From Datura wrightii (Eukaryota; Streptophyta; Magnoliopsida; Solanales; Solanaceae), in the NCBI GenBank assembly GCA_035772735.1, contig JASDFA010000011.1, positions 2,170,001 through 2,234,000 on the forward strand: DNA of 64,000 nucleotides. The letters run 5' to 3'. Below the pieces are notes generated by a model. That model had not been told where the DNA came from. It saw only the letters and a list, made by a program, of their open reading frames with translations, and did not search any database. Shown one piece after another: positions 47,669-58,195 of this stretch (positions within the stretch are counted from its first letter, which is position 1; each line of letters begins with the position of its first letter). The position numbers and the translations under genes are program-made.

Positions 47669-48004
47669 AGCTTCTGATGAGTTAGAATAGATTTTGGGTC
47701 CTTTCTGATGTTGGGATTTCTATGGTTGTTTAGAATCAGGGTATGTTTGTATTAGATGGTATTTTACTATTTTTCTTTAGGTTTGGCTGGTGAACTTTTG
47801 GATCATCTCGATCCGTTATGTGTAGTTCAGATCTGGAATACAATCTTTTACTTGTTTTGTTTCAGTTCTCAAAATTTATTTTTGTTACGAAATGTTTGTG
47901 CTTTATGTCGAAAAACTCCCATCTGGTTTGAATTACTGAAAGTTCTCTTCTTCGAAGAATCTAAGTGCATACTTGAATTATTATTGACCCGTGGTTATAG
48001 CTGA

Positions 48005-48375
48005 AGGTTCCTCAGGCAGCTATTATGATGATAAAAACTAATTAAAATTACTACTAACAGCACAACGTGAGTAGCAAATGGTTGACTCCGAGCATCTGAG
48101 AATCTATAATCAACCGCAATCACTTGCAGATAATTTTGACTATGTTGAATCGTAATCAGTACCTACAATAATGGATAAGATGGAAAGATTGAACACACTA
48201 CTGAGTGCTATTCTTGTTGAGTTCATATAAAGTGAAGTCAGACCAGCGTACCAAATGTTAATATCTTCACTAAGATATAATCATATAATCAAAAGCCCAA
48301 AAACTCCCAGTCTTGTCTAATTTCTGATACTTGAAATTTCCCTTTCTCATCAAGAAAGTAGAAACTGCCTTCCAG
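48005..48375. other. Short intergenic region between H2B and Yippee-like 1
   Basis: No gene is seen. The 47756-48004 frame lies in the H2B 3' flank and has no family likeness. Confidence 0.5.
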
Positions 48376-48379
48376 CTGC

Positions 48380-48387
48380 TATATATA
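48380..48387 (+). promoter_or_regulatory. TATA box of Yippee-like gene 1
   Basis: TATATATA lies in the phrase CAGCTGCTATATATAGTTACCC, about 230 bp upstream of the ATG. Confidence 0.45.
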
Positions 48388-48612
48388 GTTACCCTTCTTT
48401 ATCCCTTGCATAATTGTATTGAATAATCTGTATCCCTTTCTTGAACATAGTTCTTTCTTTTCATTTTCAACAAGAATTAATTGAGAAAATAACTCCCCCT
48501 ACCTCTTAATCTGCTCTTGATTATCACCACTCCACAACTCACAAGTTCTTCGTGTGAGTTACATCACCCATCTCTGCTTCAAATTTATTCTTTCACAAGG
48601 AAGTTTTCAGTG

Positions 48613-49793
48613 ATGGGGAATTCCTTTCTCCTCGAGTTCAACGTGTCTGATCGTTTCTACATGTGCCGTATCTGCCAAAACCACGTCGCTTTCTGCAAAG
48701 ATTTCAGCCTCAACTACTCGGTAATCTTTTCCCCTATCCCCTTTTCTCCCCTTTCTTCATAATTGTCATTGTTGAGTTGAATTCATTTAGCTCTGTAATA
48801 CTTGAAAGAACTTTAACAGTTTTGCTGATTCTTTCAATTTCGATTTATTAAAAAAAAGGATATTTAATTAAGCAATTCAGATACGTAATGTGCATGTTCA
48901 TCATATTGATGAGTTTGCAAAGTGGATAATCTTCGTCTCTATTGAAAAATGACGGCTGCGATTACGTTCTTCTCCTTTCATTTTGCAAGAATGTGCAAGA
49001 CAATCAATTCATACGTCTATAGGAAAGATGACAGATTGATCAAGAAAATGTACACCCATTTAGTACCATCTTGTAATGCCGACGATTTATGGGCATTTAA
49101 GAAGAAAATATAGAAAATGTTTACAGGTACTCTGTACTTACTGGGTAGACTCCATTATTAACTGGTGCAATGATATGTTATGTAGATAGAAGTAAGAGTT
49201 CCTATTTCAATTATCTCACTATGCCGTGTTTTTCAGCCTGTGACGGGGGTGACTGGAGGTGTATTTGATAAAGTGTAAGTTTTCTTAGCACTAATATCTG
49301 GGGACAGTTTAATGGAAGTTGTTTACACAGATCGAACTAAACTGCACAATGAAATATGCAGGGTGAATGTGCATGTAAACGAAGTAGAGAAGCAGAGGCA
49401 ACTTGGTCCTCACACAGTAGCAGATGTCTACTGTAACAAATGCGAGAATCTACTGGGATGGAAATTTGTATGATACCAAAAATCCAATGCCCCAAATTTG
49501 TTAAATTCCATCAATGAGCAAAATTATCTGACATGATCTTTTTATTTAACCCCCCCTTACAGATTGAAGTATTTGAAGAGGATCCAGTTGCAAGAAAAGA
49601 CATGGTTATGTTGCAAATGTGAGATTACGATGCTACAAACTCATGCTTTCATATCACATGAGGTATTTAATCTTATTATTCCTTTTATCCTTTCAACAGG
49701 GGGAAGCTGCAGGAAAGGAATGGAAACCAAATAGAAGCAGTGGAACCTGGAGCAAATATAGCAACGGGAGCGCCAGTAGTTAAAGAAATATAA
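48613..49793 (+). CDS. Yippee-like zinc-binding protein 1, five exons
   Basis: The deduced protein is 133 aa. Exons are 48613-48720, 49237-49274, 49362-49467, 49563-49618 and 49700-49793, all GT-AG. The Yippee fold is marked by two Cys pairs, C18-C21 (MCRICQNH) and C73-C76 (VYCNKC), with the motifs GVFDKVVNVHV, GPHTVADV and LLGWKF between and after them. In the family these Cys pairs bind one zinc ion. The fold is related to the cereblon (CULT-type) domain; the plant role is not defined. The region between the two pairs is divergent from canonical plant Yippees (no FRGRxGRAYLF phrase), and the C-terminus (GKLQERNGNQIEA...) is unusual. A related gene with identical intron positions lies at 58.2 kb. 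Confidence 0.88.
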
Positions 49794-51200
49794 ACCTATC
49801 ACAGGAGATTCTAGCAAGGAGATCTCTTGAAGAAATCAATTAGCTTACAAGAGAAACTTCGAATGCCCTTAACTTTGTAATTTTTCCATACTTTTCATTA
49901 GCTTTTCACATTTCTTATATTGCTCTATGTACCCTGATATGACACTGCAGCATCCCACACCTGGACAAGAAAAAGGAATTCATACACTAGTTTCTTTTTG
50001 CTAAAAGTGATTTATACACCAGTTTAAACTACTGATAGAAAATTCAGCGGTGTTTCTATTGAAACCAGTGATAATATTGTTATCAGGCTTCATGATTGTA
50101 GCCTTTGAATGGGGCTCTTGTGTTGTTTAGCATCAGTTATTGTGCAGATGCGAAGTTGCAACACTGACTCTATAGAATCTGAAGTCCACTCATAAACTCC
50201 ACAACCAGAATAACTCATTATAGTCTACCCAACTTGGCTTTATATCCTTATGTTTATCCCGGTTCTTTGATAGTGAACCACTATGTTTTATTTTCCTGAA
50301 ATGAAGCTCCAAACTGTAACAATAACACCACTCAGTAATGAGGGATCAACCTGGCTCATAAGCATATTTTCCTGTGTTCCCAGCCTTAGTTAAATAGATT
50401 AACAGGAAGGCGTTGTATTTGGGAGTTTGGGGTTGCCTGTAGTCAAGCAATTTTGCATCTCAAGACTAAGAACGAGATCTCTTCATTAGCATCACTCGTG
50501 CTAGCAATTACTAAACAAAGAGGTGAACTGCTTTACTCCCTCCTTTCCATTCCCCACTAATCAGGAGGAAGAGCGGGTGAAAATTGCAGAGGTTAAATAT
50601 CAATATTTCAGGAAAGCCCGTCAGACTTCCCATAGTTTCCTACAGTCTCCTCTTTTATTTATATAGGACAAAGATTTTTTACATGACAACTTCTTCAAAA
50701 TAAAGACTGTAAATCAAGGCTTACCTCCTGGAAATTACTAAAGTGAAGGTCGATGTCTTCTTCCAGAAAGGCAAAAAAAGAATTTTGTTTCATTTCTACC
50801 TAGTAGTACACAAGATTGGAGTTTTATTTGCTAAAAGAAATGAAGGCATAGATAGCAGCTTTTCGTTTGCCTATGTTCTATCTCTATGAATAGATTAGTC
50901 AACTCACATTATAAGAATACACGGAATAAACTGAGAGTACTGATTAGTTGATCACCAACAATACACTTGACAGAATCTCAACTGTAACAGAGTTAGATGC
51001 ATAGAAGGAATAACATTAAACTTCTAATGCTAACAACAGAGGATTTCAAACATTTTCTTCCCAACAGAAAATAAAAGCCAAATACCCAGGATCCAGTTTT
51101 ATGAACGGTTAGTTTGATTCATGATAACTAGCATCGAAAGATTATTTTAGAAAGCACAATGCGAGGACAGAACTCACAAAGTGCTGAATGCAAAGACATA
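49794..51200. other. Yippee-like 1 3' region and intergenic DNA
   Basis: The first 200 bases are probable 3' untranslated sequence. The rest is ordinary single-copy-looking DNA of moderate G+C; the 3' untranslated region of the minus-strand NDUFA2 gene probably occupies the right end. I see no further gene. Confidence 0.5.
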
Positions 51201-51222
51201 CAATTCTGCAGATCCAATGTCA

Positions 51223-52390
51223 TCAAGATTTAGGGGATGCCCCTACTTTTCCAAGGTCCTCAAGTGCCTTTGAGATTTGCTCCTCCGTCAATCCCTCCAG
51301 TCTGATGCCCCGTTCAACTCCCAGGTCTATAAGAATTTAAAAAGAAAAATCCATGATAGAAGGTCAAACCACAGGAACAGGGTAAAGATCACTTTAAACA
51401 ACTAGATTATACCAGATTAGAAATGAACTTGTGGATTAAAAGAAAACTTAAAATAAAACTTCAACAAATTTGTCCATAGAAGAACGTAGCAAACATTTGC
51501 AAAGGTGTCAAATAATTTGCAACATTCCAAAGTGGAAAGGACATAGTATTAAACTAGAACGGATTAAGTATTATTCATGAGAAAACAAGATATTCTACAT
51601 GCCTAGGAAACCCAACCACTGTGAGGTCCATTCATAATACTCAAATCTTAATCGCTGTCACTAAATCTGTCAGATTTGACATCATAGGATATGTCTTTAG
51701 AGCCACATATCATTCCTTCATGCTTATTCTTTTGATGTGAACTCATTATGTAATTTATGAATAAGATTTCTATCAACCTCTTACCTCATCAAATGATCAT
51801 TTACCAAAAGTCTACTTATATGTTTCAGTCAAATGCAAAAGAATGAATTTTTGTGTTTAGTACCTAATCAGAAATTCAAGATACAACCGAAAAATGCCCA
51901 AAACATTAATCATTCATCAAAGCACTTCAATTCACTGCATTTACACCCGATTAGAAATTCTGAAGAGCTATAATCAAGGAGATTTGTGGAAGGGAGAAAT
52001 ACAACTGAGAAAAAATGAAAAACAATTACCATATCTCGCCCAAAGCTGGGGCTCGATGGAACTGGCCTCACGAATCAAAATAGGTAATTTGGGGTTTTGG
52101 GTCTTGAGATCTCTGTAGTTCTTCTCAATGAACGCCCTATTTAAAAGATGAAACAATTACTTCGCATTAATTTATCTATCAATCAATCAACTACATCTCA
52201 ATCCCAAATGATTATATTCGTTCTGCGAAATTGGAGCTCATTTCATTGCAGTTCTGGTAAAATTACTTAATTAAATGAATAAAAATTATGAAAGAAGGAA
52301 GAACCTAGTGGCAGCACTTTCAGGTGATGATGGAGAGAAGAGGATGCGAAGCTCCTTGAGGTTCCGAGAGAGATTTGATCTCCACGCCAT
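51223..52390 (-). CDS. NADH dehydrogenase 1 alpha subcomplex subunit 2 (complex I B8)
   Basis: Three exons on the minus strand (52390-52305, 52136-52030, 51326-51223), with canonical GT-AG introns, encode 98 aa, the normal length for this subunit. The protein begins MAWRSNLSRNLKELRILF and continues with AFIEKNYRDLKTQNPKLPIL, IREASSIEPQLWARYDLGVE and LEGLTEEQISKALEDLG, which together define the NDUFA2/B8 thioredoxin-like family (L51/S25/CI-B8 domain). It is a nuclear-encoded accessory subunit of the peripheral arm of mitochondrial complex I. No cysteine is present, unlike in the mammalian form. A minus-strand TATATAAAAG lies near 52447-52456, about 60 bp before the ATG. Confidence 0.95.
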
Positions 52391-52446
52391 TGTCGCACAA
52401 TCTTCACCTTCAACTATTCCTTTGTCTTTACAAAAAATTTTCTTTT

Positions 52447-52456
52447 ATATAAATAA
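52447..52456 (-). promoter_or_regulatory. Likely TATA box of the NDUFA2 gene
   Basis: The plus-strand CTTTTATATA reads TATATAAAAG on the minus strand, some 60 bp upstream of the ATG, so the leader would be short. Confidence 0.4.
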
Positions 52457-53699
52457 ACCAAAAACTTCAGCAGTTGTGCTTTATGCTTTAACGGCTGTAC
52501 TCAAAATTTTTATTGACGAATTTAACCTTATACCGAGTGTGGACCAGTTTTTCTGAATCTGGACTTCAACTGACAATCAGTCCATTGGGCCAAGTGTGGC
52601 CCTTTTTATTTTGGGATCATAAACTTCTTTTTGGTTAGTTAGGATCCATCATTGGTCCTTTTTCTTCTCCATTTAAAAGATGACACAATGGCCTCAGAAA
52701 CTCTTCTCTTTGTTTTTATTTATTATTCTGATTTTTTTTATATTATGAGATTTTATTTGGACACTTAGGCCTATTCAACAGGGTTATTTTAAGACCTTCT
52801 AATCATTGGCTAAGTTTATGTGATATTTATTTTGCTTAGTATGATAAACATTGTGAATAAATATAGGGATTGGAAATCATAACATCGTATAAGGGTTTTC
52901 TAGATCATTTTGTCTTTAAAGAATTTATTGTGTTAAATGTTATTAAAAAATGATGAAATATACTACTTTCTAGCTAAAGTAAATCTTTGAGTGAAACAAC
53001 AAATGACTTTATTCAATTTAAGGGATTGTTTCATACCATTAAAATAAAAGGAAAAAGCTACTTCTAATAAATAACGATTTAATGGTCAGTTAAGTGCATC
53101 TTTTCTGTTATTATCACACAGCCAATAGTAAATGAGGTTAATTGAAATATTCTTATGAAATAATAAAGAAAGAACAAGAACATTGTAGAGAAAGAGAGAA
53201 GAAAATAAGTTCTTATTTCTCTTGATTAGATGAAATACAATGAAGGAGAACCCATCTATTTCTAGGGACAAGTCCTTCTAACTTTTCTTCAAAAGATAAA
53301 CTTTCACTATAATATAAACACATGTATCCACTACAATACAAATATCTTTATAGACATTCACTATAATACAAATATGTTTATAACACTCCCCATTGAATGT
53401 CTATTTGATAGATAATGTGCCTCGTTAAAATCTTACTAGAAAAAATCCAGTGGAAAAAAATCTAGCGAACGAAAAAGAGGGCACATATCTAATAATACGC
53501 ACTTGTTTCATCATTATAACCATCATAATCATTTGCTCCCTTTTTCAAGTAGTTCTATATTTGGAACCGTTTGGTCTATCACGCTTCAGGCGTCTCATAG
53601 ACCCTGTCCTTCAAGGACCTTTCATTGGAGCATTTGCAACTGAATTATAAAATAGAGTTAACAAATATATCTGACAATTGATTTGCAATATTTTGCAAG

Positions 53700-54110
53700 T
53701 GAATTATCTATTGAACTAGTTCACTTTTTTTTCCCGAGGATCTAGATAATTCATCCCAAACTCAATTTTCAGCTGCTAATCACTTCTCCCCCTAATGTTA
53801 AAAAAACTAATATATACCCCCAAGCTCATTTGGGGACCCATCTTTGGCGTTGTTGTGGAGCAATTGAATCATATATCGCACATCTAAATTTTTAGATGGA
53901 ATTATTTGGTTCCTGACCCTGAACCAATTGTGATATGGGAACCTTGTTGGCTTGATACATTCAAATGTTGCTATATGTTAAATAAACATATCTTATACCA
54001 AATTTTATTTGGGAGTTTTATTCTCATAACCAATGATTTGGCTATAATTGGAGGCATACAATTTTTGCTAAACCAACATAGATATGAATCAGCATTATCA
54101 ACATGATTTT
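53700..54110 (-). pseudogene. Copia pol remnant (region after integrase)
   Basis: On the minus strand, phrases such as YVGF (near 54085), APQQRQRWVPK (near 53850) and the segment near 53720-53790 (LRGGEKQLENEISWDELS) resemble the part of Copia polyproteins between integrase and reverse transcriptase. Stops and frame shifts interrupt it. Confidence 0.5.
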
Positions 54111-54719
54111 ATAATTTGGAAATATAGTCTTAATTTAATAATTCAAGCAACAACCTTACAAAAATTAATTGCAAGTTGATATCAAAACACATGTGACCAC
54201 CATAGATGCATTTATTAGCAAACGGTTCACATGGTATGTGAATGAACTTATATTCACCCTTTTATAAGTTCCAAAATTTTAGAAAATATAGTTCTAATCT
54301 TAGCCGATGAAGATCATTCTATCACGAGAACAAGTAACACAAGAGAATTCTTGAATAATCTTTTATTTCTTCAACATATAGCCACGTGAATTCTCAATTA
54401 TTTTTGCATCACATTTGAACCAGAATGACCAACCAATTATGCCAACTTATTTCAGTAAACTTCTAGTTTACTTTCGTATGTGATTTCATCATCATACCCA
54501 TATTTATGTACTACAAATAAAAAAAGTCGGCGGGTAATATTTTACATATATATTTATAACCCGTTTCAATTGTAGTACCATGAAGATATTATTCCCATAA
54601 TTTATAGTCCCAATTTTTTTTCAATGTCCTTGAAACTTATAAGTTTCCTTTTAAGACTTACTACAATAATTTCATTCCTTCAGGTAGTAATACATTAGCT
54701 CTTCCGGAGCTCTCAATTA

Positions 54720-55133
54720 ATTTTGTGTACTACCACATATTCAATCATATCAACATCATTAATAGTTTCTCCACATAGTTTCAACTTAGAAACAATTTAG
54801 AATGTTGATGAGCTATACTCATGAATAGACTTATAGTCTTGATAGATCCAATCATATCGTGCCTTTGGGTGGATGACCATCTTCAGGTGGTCATACTTTT
54901 TTTTAGGCTATTGCAGAAAACAAGTGGATCCTTAATCGCGAGATATTCAATTTTAAGAATTTCGTCAAGATGATGACGCAAGAATATCATAGTCTTAGCA
55001 CGATCTTGATTTGATACTTTGTTTTCACTTTTAATAGTGTCTCCAAGACCCATTGCATCTATATGGATTTCAGCATCCAATTCTTGCCCGAACTTTGAAG
55101 GGCAATGGAATCAAATTTCGTAAGGTTAGCCAT
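54720..55133 (-). pseudogene. Copia gag remnant
   Basis: The minus strand reads MANLTKFDSIAL, then after a frame shift LDAEIHIDAMGLGDTI, RAKTMIFLRHHLDE and, after further breaks, YDHLKMVIHPKARYDWI. These phrases are characteristic of the N-terminal gag (UBN2-type) region of a plant Copia family. It is broken in several places. Confidence 0.7.
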
Positions 55134-55383
55134 ATTAAAAGACAAAGAAAAATAATACCTTAACCTTCAAATTTTGAGACAGTAGAGTCGTAGAGCAACA
55201 ATATTACCAAAGGAATATCACTCATATGGTTAAGTAATATATCTTTCCAAAAAGAAATTTTAATTTTTCTTATTCAAAGTGAGTGTTCAAGGCAGAGAGA
55301 GAAGGAGAAAAATTCTTATTTTTCTTGATGGGATGAAGGAAAACCCATCTATTTATAGGGACAATTCCTCCTAACTTTTCTCC

Positions 55384-55526
55384 AAAAGATAGGCTTTCAT
55401 TATAATATAAACACATGTATCCACTACAATACAAATACCTTTATAGACATTCACTAAAAGATAGGCTTTCATTATAATATAAACACATGTATCCACTACA
55501 ATACAAATACCTTTATAGACATTCAC
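55384..55526. repeat. 71 bp direct duplication inside the 5' LTR of the Copia element
   Basis: AAAAGATAGGCTTTCATTAT through TTTATAGACATTCACT occurs twice back to back (starting at about 55384 and 55455). The other LTR has it once, so the duplication came after insertion. Confidence 0.9.
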
Positions 55527-55699
55527 TATAATACAATTATGCTTATAACAAATATAATATATCCAAGATAATGATTAGTATCTTGTGATAAAAGACAATT
55601 TGGCTTAAACATAAAGAATACTGCCTAAAATTGTGATATTCATGGTGATCGTATATATTTGATGATATTTATAATTTTACTACAATTCATTTAATAATA

Positions 55700-56330
55700 T
55701 AAAAATAAATTATTATTATTATTATTTGAGAAAGATTATACAAATAATAGTATTCGAGATAATTTTTAGAACAAAATTATATTTCATTTCATTATTGATC
55801 TTCGTATCTATTAGTCCTTCACATCGATTTTTGTTAATATATTTCAAAGACGGACAATGATAAAAAGCGTAAGAGCAATGACAAAAAATGAATAAAGTTA
55901 ACTCTCAAACACAATTTTATGACATTCTTATCCTATCAATTTTGTAGCGTCAATTTTAGGAAAAATTACTGCAACATGAAAACATGATACCATAAAGTAC
56001 ATATATAATTACACAAATATTAGAAAAATATGATTTATGGTAAAAATACTTTCAAAACAATACAAATTTAATGTCCAGGACATACGCTTTTATTCCTAAG
56101 ACTTACACTTTTATGCAAGAGATTTATACCTCAAATTCTGAGGTATACGCCATATATATGTATCTTATATCTTTCATTTGCGTCCCAAATTATTTGGCGT
56201 ACTCCATATTGAATCTCGCCCAAAAACATTTTTAAAAACAGTACTAAAAAGTGGTCGGATATATATTATATATTACTTACGATTTGACTTACAAAAAAAA
56301 GTGAAATAGCAAAAAAAAAGTGACTTACAA
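55700..56330. repeat. Dispersed repeat, copy 2
   Basis: The same landmarks as the 35.2 kb copy (AAGAGCAATGACAAA, ATGAAAACATGATACCATAAAG, AAATTTAATGTCC, CTCAAATTCTGAGG). It forms the right part of copy A of the tandem duplication. Confidence 0.55.
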
Positions 56331-57099
56331 AATCAGATTATAAGGAGACATGATTAATCCTTTTTCTTCTCCATTTAAAGAGTTCATTGTGTTAAACGTC
56401 ATTAAAAAATAGTCAAACTGAATATCTTATGGCTTAAGTAATTTTTTTTGTGAGTGAAATAACAAAATATAAGTGACCAGAAGAAAATAAAATGACTTTA
56501 TTTACATATGATCAATAATTTAGTAATTGTTTTAAACAATGAACTCCATTTTAAAAGAGCTGTTTCGTACATTAAAATGAAAGAAAAAAACTACTCCTAA
56601 TAAATAACGATTTCATGGTCAATTAAGCATAATATTTTAATTATCACACAACCAATAGTTATTAGAATGAGGCTAATTAGAATATTACATATCCAAAATG
56701 ATGATTATTATCTTATGATAAAAAATTTGTTTTAAAGATAAAAGAATACATATTAGACGTATATTGTTTGGGTTAAATAGTAAAAACTAAAAAACAATGT
56801 TTTAAGAGGTGAGGTTTTTGGCCAAGCGTTTTATGCAGCATGAAGTTAGACGTAAGTCTTAAATCACGAGGCGTAAGTTCTATTGATTTACGTAGCTTAA
56901 ATATATCTTTAATTTTATGATTTTATTATTAAGAAAATAAATAAAAGTGAATTTAAAGTAATCCTAAGTTCCATTGATTTACGTAGCTTAAGTGTATCTT
57001 TAATTTTATAATTTATTATTAAAAAAATAAATAAAAGTAAATTTTTAATAATTCTACAAATAAATTTAAATTAATCCCCAATAATACCAAAAAAAATTG

Positions 57100-57735
57100 T
57101 TATAACTATTATTTGAGAAAGGCACCAATACAAAAAGGATAATAACTAAGAAAATCTTTAAAAATGAAGTTATGTTCCACTTTATCATCAATCTCCATAT
57201 CTACTAATCTTTTCCTTCATAAAATAATATTTGCACTGATTATTGTTTATATATTTTAAAGAAGGAGAAAGATAAAAAAAAAATAAGAGCAATAATAAAA
57301 AATGGATAAAGTTATCTCACGAACATATTGATAAATTTATATCTTATCTATTTCAGGCATAATCATCTAAAAAAAATTATTTATGAAGTATCATTTTCTT
57401 TATTTATATATTTTAGAAAAAATCACTATAACATAAAAACATGATAACATAAACTGTAAATATCATTACATTAATAATAATAAAAAAACACAATCTATAA
57501 CAAAAGTATTTTAAAAACAACAAAAATCAAATTTTACTTAACACTTTTAATTTTACGTCAACGACTTATGCTTTTACGCAAGCGATTTAGCCTTAAATTC
57601 TAAGACTAATTCTCTATAAATCTATGTCTTTCATTTGTATTTAGAGCGTTTTAAATATGCCCCGGCCCGAGACTCCAGCTAAACACTTCATTGAAAACAC
57701 TATTAAAAAGTGGTTGAGTAAATGACTAATGAAAT
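57100..57735. repeat. Dispersed repeat, copy 3
   Basis: Landmarks TTATTTGAGAAAGGCACC, TAAGAGCAATAATAAA, GGCATAATCATCTAAAAAAA, AAAAACATGATAACATAAA and GACTTATGCTTTTACGC. It forms the right part of copy B and ends about 200 bp before the TATA box of Yippee-like gene 2. Confidence 0.55.
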
Positions 57736-57937
57736 CAGATTACAAGGAGACAGTAATCTGCTTTTTGATTACTGAAATCCTCACAATAATCACATTAGTA
57801 AGTTGCAACTGAATCTCTTATAAGTAAAGGGAATAAAAGAAGAAAAGGAAGTGTTGGACGGTAATGATTTCCCTCCTCTCTGTTTTAACGGTACAGATAT
57901 CACACGGTTTCAAGATTCAAGAAACTCAATTTTCAGT

Positions 57938-57945
57938 TATAAAAG
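57938..57945 (+). promoter_or_regulatory. TATA box of Yippee-like gene 2
   Basis: TATAAAAG lies in the phrase TTTCAGTTATAAAAGAAGC, 258 bp upstream of the ATG. This indicates a leader of about 225 bases, unless a leader intron is present. Confidence 0.55.
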
Positions 57946-58195
57946 AAGCTCTTCTCAGTCCCATTTATTCAGTCACAACATTGGAGAAGTACCCATTTCT
58001 TCTTTTTTTTCTCACTTTCCTGAATTAGGTACATTGGTTCAAAGCTAGTCTTTCTCCATTGATTTTCAGCAGTTAATCTTTGATCTTTCTTCTCCATTTT
58101 TGTTCTTTGTTGAAGTTGTTTTCTTCTGTGACAGCTGCACGAGTTGAAGAATTTCTATCAGGACTACTTGATTCTTGATTGAAAAAGTTGATACA

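Larger units (their letters stand above)
53151..55550 (-). mobile_element. Decayed Copia (Ty1-type) LTR retrotransposon
   Basis: Two diverged LTRs (about 53151-53386 and about 55275-55550) share ATTATAATATAAACACATGT, ATCCACTACAATACAAATA and TTTATAGACATTCACTA. The minus strand is the coding sense: next to the 3' LTR a polypurine tract AATGGGGAG precedes TGTTATAAAC. Possible AATAT target-site duplications lie at 53146-53150 and 55551-55555. Internal remnants are a gag piece and pieces from the middle of pol; the reverse transcriptase and RNase H portions are gone and frames are broken. It cannot encode a working element. Confidence 0.72.
52640..57760. repeat. ~1.4 kb tandem duplication, one copy split by a Copia element
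   Basis: Copy A is 52640-53150 plus 55551-56340; copy B is about 56341-57760. Shared landmarks in the same order are CCTTTTTCTTCTCCATTTAAA, TTGTGTTAAA(T/C)GT(T/C)ATTAAAAAAT, CTAATAAATAACGATTT, TTATCACACA(A/G)CCAATAGT, TATATCCAAGATAATGATTA against ATATCCAAAATGATGATTA, the dispersed repeat, and AAATCAGATTA(T/C)AAGGAGACA. Copy B is uninterrupted and so shows the pre-insertion state of copy A. Confidence 0.7.

Noticed and set aside
57851..58048. 65-codon frame upstream of Yippee-like gene 2
   Set aside because: It begins without an ATG and spans the TATA box, so it cannot be a normal upstream ORF of the transcript.
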